A DNA stretch of 15,350 nt, from positions 1-15,350 of the forward strand of contig JBHJOC010000065.1 in assembly GCA_050330095.1 (NCBI GenBank), written 5' to 3'. The stretch's first letter is position 1, and the number at the start of each line of letters is the position of its first letter. Of the stretch, positions 7,188 through 14,830 are shown piece by piece. A program made the position numbers and the translations under genes. Below the pieces are notes generated by a model. The model was not told the origin of the DNA. It searched no databases and worked only from the letters and a program-made list of their open reading frames with translations. Source of the stretch: JBCBWG01 sp036804185 (lineage in GTDB: Bacteria; Pseudomonadota; Alphaproteobacteria; Rhizobiales; Hyphomicrobiaceae).

Positions 7188-9974
7188 TCAGCTTTCGGAT
7201 TGGCCTCCGGGGTCTGATGCGCCATTTTCAGGTTCACTGCCGTCGTCGGGGATCCGCTCGACTGAGACGACCCGCTCCTCGATGTCGGTGCGGAAGATGC
7301 GCACGCCCTGGGTGTTGCGCGATGCGATCCGCACGTCGTGGATCGGGCAGCGGATGAGCTGGCCAGCGTCAGTGACGAGCATGATCTGGTCGGTCTCGTC
7401 GATCGGGAAGGAGGCAACGAGCTTGCCATTGCGATCATTGACGACCATCGCGGCAATGCCCTTGCCGCCCCGGCCCGAGACCCTGAACTCGAAGGACGAC
7501 GAGCGCTTGCCGAACCCGCGCTCCGAGACCGTCAGAACGAACTGCTCCTTCGCCGACAGCTCCGCGAAGCGGTCCGCCGTCAGGTCGACGCCAAGATCGG
7601 CAGCCTCGGCCTGATCCTCGTCGTCACCATCGGCGTCGGGATCGACGGCGATAGCCTCCTCGATCTCATCTGCGCCTTGCGCGCGGCGAAGTGCGGTCGC
7701 CTGCTTGAGATACGCCGAGCGCTCGGCTGGGCTCGCATCAACGTGTGTCAGGATCGCCATCGAGATGACGGTGTCGCCATCTGCGAGCCTGATCCCGCGC
7801 ACGCCGGTTGAATCACGGCCCTTGAACAGGCGGACATCGGTCACCGGAAAGCGGATCGCCTGACCGTCAGCCGTCGTCATCAAGACGTCGTCGTGCGGCG
7901 TGCAGATCGCGACGTTGACGATGCTGTCGCCCTCGTCGAGCTTCATGGCAATCTTGCCGGCACGATTGATGTTCTCGAAATCGCTGAGAGCGTTGCGGCG
8001 GACGTTGCCCGAGCGCGTCGCAAACATGAGCTCGAGCACATCATAGCTCTCGACGTCTTCCGGCAGCGGTAGGATGGTCGTGATCCACTCGCCCTGTTCA
8101 AGCGGCAGCAGATTGATCAGAGCCTTGCCCGAGGCTTGCGGCGTTGCAGCCGGCAACCGCCAGACCTTCATACGGTAACACATGCCACGCGACGAGAAGA
8201 ACAGGATCGGGGTGTGAGTCGAGGCGACGAACAGTTGCGTGACGAAGTCCTCATCGCGTGTCGACAGGCCTGAACGGCCACGCCCGCCCCGACGCTGCGC
8301 GCGATAGGCATTGAGCGGCACGCGCTTGATATAGCCCCGGTGGGTAACGGTGACGACACAATCCTCGCGCTGGATCAGGTCTTCATCATCGACATCCCCG
8401 GCGATGTCGACAATCTCGGTCTTTCGCGGCGTCGCGAACTCAGCGCTGATCGCCGCGAGTTCCCCCGTGACGATGTCGACGATCTTGCGGCGACTGGACA
8501 GGGTTTCGAGGTGGTCCCTGATCTCGGCTGCGAGCTTTTGCAATTCGTCGCCGATTTCGTCCCGGCCGAGTGCGGTCAGCCTCTGCAAGCGCAGATCAAG
8601 GATCGCCTGCGCCTGCTCGAGTGACAGCCTGACGGTTCCATCAGCATGCACCCGGTGGCGAGGGTCTGCGATCAGTTCCACAAGAGGGCCGATGTCCTTG
8701 GCTGGCCAGTCGCGCGCCATGAGCTGTTCGCGGGCGTCGGCCGGGGTCGGCGCGCGGCGGATCAGCGCGATAACCTCATCGATATTGGCGACCGCGATCG
8801 CGAGACCAACCAAGATGTGGGCGCGCTCTCGAGCTTTCCGCAACAGATATTTGATGCGGCGGCTGACGACGATCTCGCGGAACTGGCAGAACGCCACGAT
8901 CATGTCGCGCAGCGTCATCTGCTCGGGCCGACCGCCGTTGAGCGCCAGCATGTTCGCCCCGAAGCTCGATTGCAGCTCGGAGTAGCGCCAGAGCTGGTTC
9001 AGCACGACGTCCGGCACCGCGTCGCGCTTCAACTCGATGACGATCCGCATGCCCTCGCGGTTCGATTCGTCCCAAATATCTGAGATGCCCTCGACCCTCT
9101 TCTCCCTGACGAGATCTGCGATCTTTTCGATCAGGACCCGCTTGTTGACCTGGTACGGGATCGCCGTAACGACGAGCGCGTTGCGGTCTTTGCGGATTTC
9201 CTCGACGTCGACCGTCGCACGCATCACGATCGAACCACGCCCCTTGTGGTAGGCATTCAGAATGCCGCCGCGCCCGAGGATCGTCGCACCCGTCGGAAAG
9301 TCAGGGCCCCGGACGATCTCGCACAGTTCGTCGATGGAAATCTCAGGATTGGCGAAGTAGGCGATACACGCCTCAATGACCTCGCCGAGATTGTGGGGCG
9401 GGATGTTGGTCGCCATACCAACGGCGATGCCGCCAGCGCCGTTGACGAGCAGATTGGGAAACTTCGCCGGCAGTTGCACCGGCTCCTTCATCGAGCCATC
9501 GTAGCTGTCTTGGAAATCGACCGTATCCTTGTCGAGATCGTCGAGCAGCATCTGGCTGATTTTGGCGAGCCTGCTTTCCGTGTATCGCATGGCAGCCGGT
9601 GGATCGCCGTCAACCGAACCAAAGTTGCCCTGTCCATCCACCAACGGCACGCGAAGCGAGAAATCCTGCGCCATCCGAACGAGTGCGTCATAAATGGCGC
9701 TGTCACCGTGAGGGTGATAGTTGCCCATCACCTCGCCGACCGTCTTGGCCGATTTCCGATAGGGTCGATCGTGGCGGTTGTTCGCCTCGTGCATCGAGAA
9801 CAGAATGCGACGGTGCACGGGCTTGAGGCCATCACAGACGTCAGGCAATGCGCGCGACACGATCACGCTCATCGCGTAATCGAGATAGGAGCGCTTCATT
9901 TCGTCCGTGATCGAGATCGCACGGACCTCGCCCCCCGGCGTCGGCGCGCCGGGGCGTTCGTCTTTGTCAGCCAA
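7188..9974 (-). CDS. gyrA: DNA gyrase subunit A
   Basis: GyrA is the breakage-reunion subunit of DNA gyrase (GyrA2GyrB2), which introduces negative supercoils. It has 928 residues, within the alphaproteobacterial range. The start is a TTG at 9974: an in-frame TGA lies two codons upstream, and the next Met is only at residue 26, inside the conserved domain. Winged-helix block HPHGDSAIYD (88-96) holds the quinolone-contact positions Ser92 and Asp96 (E. coli Ser83 and Asp87), both in the sensitive-type state. AAMRYTE holds the catalytic Tyr131. The GyrA box QRRGGRG, needed for DNA wrapping, is encoded near 8280-8300. A strongly acidic insert rich in Asp and Glu (encoded near 7580-7680) interrupts the last blades of the C-terminal propeller, as in many alphaproteobacteria. 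The ssb and marC-type genes often adjacent to gyrA in rhizobia are absent here. Confidence 0.98.
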   Translation of the reverse strand: MADKDERPGAPTPGGEVRAISITDEMKRSYLDYAMSVIVSRALPDVCDGLKPVHRRILFSMHEANNRHDRPYRKSAKTVGEVMGNYHPHGDSAIYDALVRMAQDFSLRVPLVDGQGNFGSVDGDPPAAMRYTESRLAKISQMLLDDLDKDTVDFQDSYDGSMKEPVQLPAKFPNLLVNGAGGIAVGMATNIPPHNLGEVIEACIAYFANPEISIDELCEIVRGPDFPTGATILGRGGILNAYHKGRGSIVMRATVDVEEIRKDRNALVVTAIPYQVNKRVLIEKIADLVREKRVEGISDIWDESNREGMRIVIELKRDAVPDVVLNQLWRYSELQSSFGANMLALNGGRPEQMTLRDMIVAFCQFREIVVSRRIKYLLRKARERAHILVGLAIAVANIDEVIALIRRAPTPADAREQLMARDWPAKDIGPLVELIADPRHRVHADGTVRLSLEQAQAILDLRLQRLTALGRDEIGDELQKLAAEIRDHLETLSSRRKIVDIVTGELAAISAEFATPRKTEIVDIAGDVDDEDLIQREDCVVTVTHRGYIKRVPLNAYRAQRRGGRGRSGLSTRDEDFVTQLFVASTHTPILFFSSRGMCYRMKVWRLPAATPQASGKALINLLPLEQGEWITTILPLPEDVESYDVLELMFATRSGNVRRNALSDFENINRAGKIAMKLDEGDSIVNVAICTPHDDVLMTTADGQAIRFPVTDVRLFKGRDSTGVRGIRLADGDTVISMAILTHVDASPAERSAYLKQATALRRAQGADEIEEAIAVDPDADGDDEDQAEAADLGVDLTADRFAELSAKEQFVLTVSERGFGKRSSSFEFRVSGRGGKGIAAMVVNDRNGKLVASFPIDETDQIMLVTDAGQLIRCPIHDVRIASRNTQGVRIFRTDIEERVVSVERIPDDGSEPENGASDPGGQSES

Positions 9975-10411
9975 GATTCAGTTCCCGATGATCGATGTTA
10001 TCGTGATCTACAGCGCCCACACGTCTTGCACGTCGAAGCGGGCGACCGTGTCGATGTCTGCGACACTTGTACGACCGAACGGCGACAGGCTCCACCCCCC
10101 CGGCGCCGTGACACGCGAGAAACCCGTGCATGGCCCCGAAGCATCAACCAGATGCCGCCGCACCATCGCCGCATTATCAAACAGGAGGGCCGAAGCTCAA
10201 CGGTCCCACAATACTGGTGCGCTTGCGCAACTTTCGACTTCACGCTGAAGACGCCGTGCTCTCGCCATGATCGCATCGTCTCGAACGGAATAAGTAACCG
10301 GATCACTGGCTGGCCTGATCGCGGAGTGGACTGATTGCGGATTGGCCTGCACGCAGCCGCGGTCGCCACCCCGCCGGCGCGGAGTCCTTAACAAGGGTTC
10401 ACAAGAGGATA
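9975..10411. other. 437-bp gap upstream of gyrA, no convincing gene
   Basis: Both strands have short open frames (for example about 9998-10369 on the minus strand), but none has a ribosome site, domain or coding character. The gyrA promoter should be here on the minus strand; I see no convincing -35/-10 pair. Other contents are TGCGC-TT-GCGCA (10218-10229) and a short degenerate tandem repeat at 10311-10358. The leader of the PRC-barrel gene occupies the right end. Confidence 0.55.
10311..10358 (+). repeat. Degenerate 16-bp tandem repeat, three units
   Basis: Units start at 10311, 10327 and 10343. The first two are TGGCCTGATCGCGGAG and TGGACTGATTGCGGAT; the third keeps TGGCCTG and then diverges. 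It ends about 55 bp before the PRC-barrel ATG, so it could hold repeated protein-binding sites, but short similarity like this can arise by chance. Confidence 0.45.
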
Positions 10412-10417
10412 ATGAAT

Positions 10418-11029
10418 ATGATCAGAACGTTCGCTCTCGCGGTGGGCATGTCGGCCCTACTGCTGCAAGCTGCCCCGGCGTCGGCGCAAGAGATCCCGGC
10501 AGGTGTCTTCTACACCGAGCAGACGCCAACCTACTATCTCGCGCGCGACCTATTGCTCAGCGCAAAAGTCTATGGCGCGAACGACAAGATCATTGGCGAC
10601 ATCGAAGACCTGATCCTGAATGAAGACAACCAGATCGTCGGTGTCATCATGGGGGTCGGCGGGTTCCTGGGCCTCGGTGAGAAACGCATTGGCGTGCGTT
10701 ATCGCGCCCTCACGTTTTCGACCGAAGGCGACCGCGTGAAAGTGAGCCTGCCCGAAGCCACACCGGAAGTTCTGAAGCTCGTGCCCGCTTACGAGCGCGC
10801 CCGCCCGGCCAAATCGCTACTGGACCGCGCAATCGAACGAGCCCGTGAGCTCGCGGACAAGACCGCCGAAACGTCCCGCGACGCGCTCGAAAAGGCGAAA
10901 GAGTCGGCTGGCCCTGCGCTTGAGCGTGCGCGCGAGGCCGCGGGGCAAGCCTATGAAAAGGCAAAGGACGCAGCCAGCCAAGCCTATGAGAAGGCCAAGG
11001 AAGCCGCTCAACCGGCGCAACGCAACTAG
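10418..11029 (+). CDS. Exported PRC-barrel protein with C-terminal LEA-like 11-residue repeats
   Basis: The product is 203 residues from the ATG at 10418, which has AGAGGA (10404-10409) 8 nt upstream; the ATG at 10412 has only 2 nt and is less likely. The signal peptide (MIRTFALAVGMSALLLQ, cleavage probably after ASA at residue 23) sends it to the periplasm. Residues about 38-118 form a PRC-barrel domain: RDLLLSAKVYGANDKIIGDI, then EDLILNEDNQIVGVIMGVGG and a C-terminal strand ending in the acidic VSLPEATPEV segment. PRC-barrels are small beta-barrels used in photosynthetic reaction centres and RimM, and widely in exported alphaproteobacterial proteins of unknown role. From about residue 120 it becomes Ala/Lys/Glu/Arg-rich and helical, ending in four exact 11-residue repeats (156-199). 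An intrinsic terminator follows at 11101. The specific function is unknown; envelope or stress protection is inference only. Confidence 0.88.
   Translation: MIRTFALAVGMSALLLQAAPASAQEIPAGVFYTEQTPTYYLARDLLLSAKVYGANDKIIGDIEDLILNEDNQIVGVIMGVGGFLGLGEKRIGVRYRALTFSTEGDRVKVSLPEATPEVLKLVPAYERARPAKSLLDRAIERARELADKTAETSRDALEKAKESAGPALERAREAAGQAYEKAKDAASQAYEKAKEAAQPAQRN
10883..11014 (+). repeat. Four in-frame 33-bp repeats coding an 11-residue amphipathic motif
   Basis: The units are ALEKAKESAGP, ALERAREAAGQ, AYEKAKDAASQ and AYEKAKEAAQP, with no gaps. Ala-x-Glu-Lys/Arg-Ala-Lys/Arg-Asp/Glu per 11 residues is the pattern of group 3 LEA proteins and of 11-mer amphipathic helices that bind lipid surfaces. 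Codons vary between units, so the periodicity is held at protein level. Confidence 0.9.
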
Positions 11030-11031
11030 TA

Positions 11032-11096
11032 TTCCGTCTCCGACACTTGGTTTCCTCTGCACCACCCGATTGACCAAGTGTGAGAGACACAGGGAA
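11032..11096 (+). other. Long imperfect hairpin just after the PRC-barrel stop codon
   Basis: ACACTTGGT (11043-11051) pairs with ACCAAGTGT (11073-11081); GTCTC (11036-11040) pairs with GAGAC (11084-11088); TTCC/GGAA extends it further. The loop is 21 nt. There is no T run after it, so it is more likely a 3' mRNA-stability element or a diverged palindromic repeat than a terminator. Confidence 0.7.
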
Positions 11097-11100
11097 CACG

Positions 11101-11133
11101 AGCAACTTGATGTTTCTCGAGTTGCTTTTCTCT
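11101..11133 (+). terminator. Intrinsic terminator of the PRC-barrel gene
   Basis: AGCAACTTGA (11101-11110) pairs with TCGAGTTGCT (11117-11126) using one G-T pair, with a 6-nt loop, and runs straight into TTTTCTCT counted from the last stem base. It is 72 nt past the stop codon. Confidence 0.82.
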
Positions 11134-11202
11134 CTAGCGCCTGGCAGGCGAGACTGCTGCAGGTGGGGACCAAGCGTCAGTGACGCAACACTAGGACCCG
11201 CT

Positions 11203-11360
11203 TTCCGTCGTTCGTCTGTCACCCTCATCGGACGCCGAAACGAACGACGGAACACGAGCGGTACCAGCAGGACGATGATCCTCGCGCCGCTTTTCGATCA
11301 GAAGTCCCTGGGAGGCGAATGTTGCGGATGGTGCAGGGCGTTTTGATCGGCGCTACGAGC
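11203..11360 (+). repeat. Dispersed stem-loop repeat, copy C (full length, best-preserved first hairpin)
   Basis: The first stem-loop is a perfect 13-bp inverted repeat, TTCCGTCGTTCGT (11203-11215) with 11240-11252, around a 24-nt loop. The second has arms CGATCAGAAGTCCC (11295-11308) and 11336-11349 with two mismatches and one G-T pair, and again a 27-nt loop holding GCGGATGGTG. It lies between the PRC-barrel gene (+) and the SulP gene (-), at the 3' ends of both. A small palindrome GCGTCA-G-TGACGC (11174-11186) sits just before it. Confidence 0.9.
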
Positions 11361-11409
11361 CGCGGTTCTGGCTCATCGCTCCCGTGGAGCAGACCGCCAG
11401 AGCGACGGG

Positions 11410-12675
11410 TCAGGGCTCAGGCGGCCGCCACTCTGCCTGAGGCACACCGCGCCGACGCATGCGAATGACGAGACCCATGATAACGCCGACGCCAATGGCA
11501 ACGGTGAGGTCGACCAGCAGGGTTAGAACCGCTGTCAGGATCAGCAGGAACCGGTCCGAAGGCCGCGCCCGCATATACTCGCCCCAACGGTGTGGCTCGC
11601 TCATGTTCCAGGCCGTGAGGATCAGGAGACCGGCGAGCGCTGGAAGCACGAGCTGGCTGGCGAGCGGCGCCGCCAGCATCACCATGATCAGAATGACGAC
11701 GGCGTGGGTGATGCCCGCCATAGGGGTCTTGCCGCCAGCCCTCACGTTCGTTGCGGTTCGGGCGATCGCACCCGTCGCCGGGAGCCCGCCGAACAGCGAC
11801 GATCCGATGTTGGCAACGCCCTGGGCCATGAGTTCGGCGTTTGGCCTGTGTTTGCTGCCAACCATACGGTCTGCCACCATCGCCGAGAGCAACGACTCGA
11901 CGCCGGCGAGGAAGGCGATGACCAGCGCCGAAGGCAACAGCTCCGCGAGCCGCGCAACGGACACACTCGGCAGCTTCGGCATCGGCAGGGAACTCGGCAG
12001 GATCCCAAACCTGCTCTCGATCGTCTCGACTTCGAGGCCTAGGTAGGCCACCGCAGCAGATGCCGCCGCAACGACAACGACCAAGCCTGGAAACGATGGG
12101 GCGAGCCGGCGCATGACGACAATCGCCACCATGCTCGTTAGTCCGACAACAAGTGCCGTTGCGTTGAACGTCTCGCGGACAGCCCAAAGTGAGCCGATCT
12201 TCGCAATGAAGTCGGCGGGAACAGTCTCAACCGAGAGGCCGAACAGGTCCTTCAACTGGCTCGCCGCGATGACGCATGCGATGCCAATCGTGAAGCCGTT
12301 AATCACGGCCTCCGGGACATAATGGATAAGCGAGCCAGCTTTGAAGTAGGCCAACGCAACCAGCATAACGCCGGCCATCAACGTCGCGATCACCAATCCA
12401 TCGTAGCCGTGTGTCGAGATCACACCGGCGACCACGACGATGAACGCCCCTGTCGGCCCACCGATCTGAACGCGGCTGCCGCCAAGTGCAGAAATCAGGA
12501 AGCCTGCGACGATTGCCGTCACAAGACCGGTGGCTGGGGGAGCGTTCGACGCGATCGCGATCGCAAGGCTGAGCGGGAGCGCAACGAGTGCGACGGTGAT
12601 GCCGGCCGCAACATCGGCCGCGAAGGTCCGCCGGTCGTATCCTCTCAGCGTTGTGAAGAGTTTCGGTGTGAGCAC
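11410..12675 (-). CDS. SulP-family inorganic anion transporter lacking a STAS domain
   Basis: This is an inner-membrane anion transporter of the SLC26/SulP family (sulfate, bicarbonate and related anions). The start is taken as the GTG at 12675 because relatives begin like this product (LTPKLFTTLRGYDRRTFAAD), although the frame is open up to 12825. That gives 421 residues. The N-terminal block GITVALVALPLSLAIAIASN and the core signature GVANIGSSLFGGLPATGAIA, followed by RTATNVRAGGKTP, are SulP hallmarks. The protein stops right after the last membrane segment (VAIGVGVIMGLVIRMRRR) with a 14-residue tail, so the cytoplasmic STAS regulatory domain (about 120 residues) of most family members is absent. 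No frameshifted STAS remnant is visible downstream. Substrate cannot be set; STAS-less forms are sometimes bicarbonate transporters, but no carbonic anhydrase gene is adjacent. Confidence 0.9.
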   Translation of the reverse strand: MLTPKLFTTLRGYDRRTFAADVAAGITVALVALPLSLAIAIASNAPPATGLVTAIVAGFLISALGGSRVQIGGPTGAFIVVVAGVISTHGYDGLVIATLMAGVMLVALAYFKAGSLIHYVPEAVINGFTIGIACVIAASQLKDLFGLSVETVPADFIAKIGSLWAVRETFNATALVVGLTSMVAIVVMRRLAPSFPGLVVVVAAASAAVAYLGLEVETIESRFGILPSSLPMPKLPSVSVARLAELLPSALVIAFLAGVESLLSAMVADRMVGSKHRPNAELMAQGVANIGSSLFGGLPATGAIARTATNVRAGGKTPMAGITHAVVILIMVMLAAPLASQLVLPALAGLLILTAWNMSEPHRWGEYMRARPSDRFLLILTAVLTLLVDLTVAIGVGVIMGLVIRMRRRGVPQAEWRPPEP

Positions 12676-13063
12676 GTGTGCATGTTTCCCGATGGCGCCG
12701 TGCAGGCATTCGGGTCGGCGGATCCGTCGCCAGAGGGGGATATTGGCGTCGGTAGGCCCGGCTCGAGAGCACGCGATAGGGCGGTGAGGCGGACAGAGGA
12801 CGCGCAGCATCCTCCCAGCTGACATAGAGTGCGCTGGCTTTCATGCCTGTCAACGGACCATCAGCGTTGCATGCCAAAAGCTGAAATCTCACGCATGAGC
12901 CATGCACCCTTGGGATGCGTCCGCCCCGCAGCGGCCTTTGGCAACCCCTTGAACAGGACCTGCCCCTACATCCATGATCCGACCAACCAAAATGGCTCGC
13001 CGTCTGTTTGGATCTTGACGCTCCAGCCGCGTCCGAGAGAACCAGCGGCCCACAAACAAAGAG
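12676..13063. promoter_or_regulatory. Divergent intergenic region between SulP and GMC genes
   Basis: This should contain the promoters of both divergent genes. An open frame (12829-13479, +) crosses it in another frame of the GMC gene and lacks coding character. I could not find a convincing sigma-70-type pair or operator palindrome. The part 12676-12825 could instead be an N-terminal extension of the SulP protein. Confidence 0.4.
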
Positions 13064-14725
13064 ATGGAGCCTCGGGTGGAAGCGTTCGACTACGTGATCG
13101 TCGGAGCCGGCTCTGCTGGCTGTGTACTTGCAAACCGGTTGAGCGAAGACAGCGGCTCGACTGTGTGTGTTCTCGAGGCGGGGCCGCCGGACTGGAATCC
13201 GTACATCCATATTCCGGCAGGCTTCATCAAGACCTTCTACGACCGCTCAATCAACTGGTGCTACGACATGGAGCCGTCAGAGGGGACGGCAGGGCGTTCG
13301 GTGTATGCCCCGCGTGGAAAGACGCTTGGAGGGTCCTCTGCGATCAACGGCCACGTCTACAACCGCGGCCAGCGCACCGACTTCGACACCTGGGCGCAGT
13401 TTGGAAATCGCGGCTGGGGGTTCTCCGACGTTCTTCCCTATTTCAAGCGCATCGAGACGCGGATCGGCGGCGGCGATGATCGTTTCGCAGGTCGGCAAGG
13501 CCCGTTCAAGGTAACCTACTCACCGTGGACGCACCCCTTGTGCGAAGCGTTCATGGACGGCTGCGAGCAACTCGGCATTCCGCGCAATCGCGACTATAAC
13601 GGCGAGATCCAGGAGGGCGTCTCTTACACGCATCGCGCGATCTATCGCGGGCGCCGGATGTCGGCTGCGAGAGCCTTCCTGCATCCTGTCAAAAAGCGCA
13701 GCAACCTTGCGATCCGTACGCGCGCCCATGTCATGAACCTGATGTTCGAGGGCAAGCGCTGTACCGGTGTGCGCTACCGCAAAGGAGGGCGATCGGGTGA
13801 TGTGGTCGAGATCAGGGCGAACCGCGAGGTGATCCTCTCGGGCGGCGCGTTCAACAGCCCGCAACTGCTGAAACTGTCGGGGATCGGTACCCCCCAGGAG
13901 CTTAAGGGCCACGGCATCGACGTGCGCCACGCACTGATCGGTGTTGGCGAAAACCTGCGGGACCATTACGCGCCGCGGTTCGCGTGCCGGGTCAAAGGCG
14001 TGGAGACGATCAACGAACGCGTCCATGGCCTTAGGCTGGTCGCAGAAACGATGAAATGGCTCTCGGGGCAGCCCTCGATTCTCTCGATCCCACCGACGGT
14101 CGTCTATGCCTTCTGGCATTCCGGCATCACGTCCGGCAGTTCGGACCTGCAAATCACGTTCACGCCGGCAACCTACAAGGAAGGCGTACAAGGCCAGCTC
14201 GAAACCGAGCCCGGCTTCACCGTCGCCGTCTGGCAGCAGCGTCCGGAGAGCAAGGGGTTCGTAAGGCTGCGGTCGAGTGACCCGTTCGAAGCCCCGATCA
14301 TTCAGCCAAACTACCTCGCCGAGGAGATTGATCGTCGGGTTTTGCTCGCCGGCATGAAGCTCGCACGGCGCCTGATGCATACGGATCCCTTGAAGCCCTA
14401 TGTCGCCGCCGAGAGCTTCCCGGGTCCCTCAGTCCAGACGGATGACGAACTCATGGACGCTGGGCGGGCACGCGGCACGACGACGTTCCACCCCATGGGC
14501 ACATGCCGCATGGGACCCTCATCCGACCCGCTCGCGGTCGTCGACGATCGGCTGAGGGTGCACGGAGTCGCAGGGCTGCGCATCATCGACGCATCAATCA
14601 TGCCGACGATGCTGTCGGCAAACCTCAATGCTGCGACCCTCATGATTGCTGATAAAGGGTCCGATATGATCCGAGGGCGCGAACCGCTCGAAGCCGAGAC
14701 CAGCGTCCTGGCTGCAGCGGAGTAG
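13064..14725 (+). CDS. GMC-family FAD oxidoreductase (choline/alcohol dehydrogenase type)
   Basis: This FAD-dependent enzyme oxidises an alcohol group; relatives include choline dehydrogenase (BetA) and polyethylene-glycol and other alcohol dehydrogenases. It has 553 residues, typical length. Order of motifs: FAD-binding GAGSAG (14-19) with the ribose-binding Glu in VLEAG; first GMC signature RGKTLGGSSAINGHVYNRG (84-102); second signature GGAFNSPQLLKLSGIG (260-275); catalytic His476 in FHPMGTCRMG; and SANLNAATLMIAD (518-530), where an Asn takes the place of the second catalytic residue. The ATG at 13064 is used; the GTG at 13076 (four residues in) has GGAG 6 nt upstream and is an equally good start. 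There is no signal peptide. No betaine aldehyde dehydrogenase (BetB) or BetI regulator is adjacent, so a choline role is not supported and the substrate is unknown. Confidence 0.93.
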   Translation: MEPRVEAFDYVIVGAGSAGCVLANRLSEDSGSTVCVLEAGPPDWNPYIHIPAGFIKTFYDRSINWCYDMEPSEGTAGRSVYAPRGKTLGGSSAINGHVYNRGQRTDFDTWAQFGNRGWGFSDVLPYFKRIETRIGGGDDRFAGRQGPFKVTYSPWTHPLCEAFMDGCEQLGIPRNRDYNGEIQEGVSYTHRAIYRGRRMSAARAFLHPVKKRSNLAIRTRAHVMNLMFEGKRCTGVRYRKGGRSGDVVEIRANREVILSGGAFNSPQLLKLSGIGTPQELKGHGIDVRHALIGVGENLRDHYAPRFACRVKGVETINERVHGLRLVAETMKWLSGQPSILSIPPTVVYAFWHSGITSGSSDLQITFTPATYKEGVQGQLETEPGFTVAVWQQRPESKGFVRLRSSDPFEAPIIQPNYLAEEIDRRVLLAGMKLARRLMHTDPLKPYVAAESFPGPSVQTDDELMDAGRARGTTTFHPMGTCRMGPSSDPLAVVDDRLRVHGVAGLRIIDASIMPTMLSANLNAATLMIADKGSDMIRGREPLEAETSVLAAAE

Positions 14726-14765
14726 CAGACCGATCGTCAATGCAGGAGAGAGCCCCGTACCCTTT

Positions 14766-14830
14766 GCGTTTCGTAGCTCGTCTGTCACCCTCGTCAGGCG
14801 CCGAAGCGAACTCCGGAAGTCGGGTACTCG
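14766..14830 (+). repeat. Dispersed stem-loop repeat, copy D (5' part only)
   Basis: CTCGTCTGTCACCCTCGTCA and the following CGCCGAAGCGAACTCCGGAA match the 5' half of copies B and C (shared CGTCTGT at 14779, 5373 and 11213). The second stem-loop is absent: sequence after about 14830 is unrelated. It lies 40 bp after the GMC stop. Confidence 0.75.

Noticed and set aside
9246..10334. Open frame of 362 codons antisense to the 5' part of gyrA and running into the gap
   Set aside because: Most of it is the complement of conserved gyrA; the part beyond gyrA has no ribosome site, motif or coding character.
9998..10369. Minus-strand open frame upstream of gyrA, considered as a small gene in the place of ssb
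   Set aside because: It shows none of the OB-fold features of SSB and is rich in residues typical of random GC-rich frames.
11203..11360. Repeat copy C considered as an insertion sequence
   Set aside because: It is too short for a transposase and has no visible target-site duplication; it could still be a non-autonomous element, which is raised in the findings.
12829..13479. Open frame in the SulP-GMC gap overlapping the GMC gene
   Set aside because: It is out of frame with a conserved gene over most of its length and has no recognisable domain.
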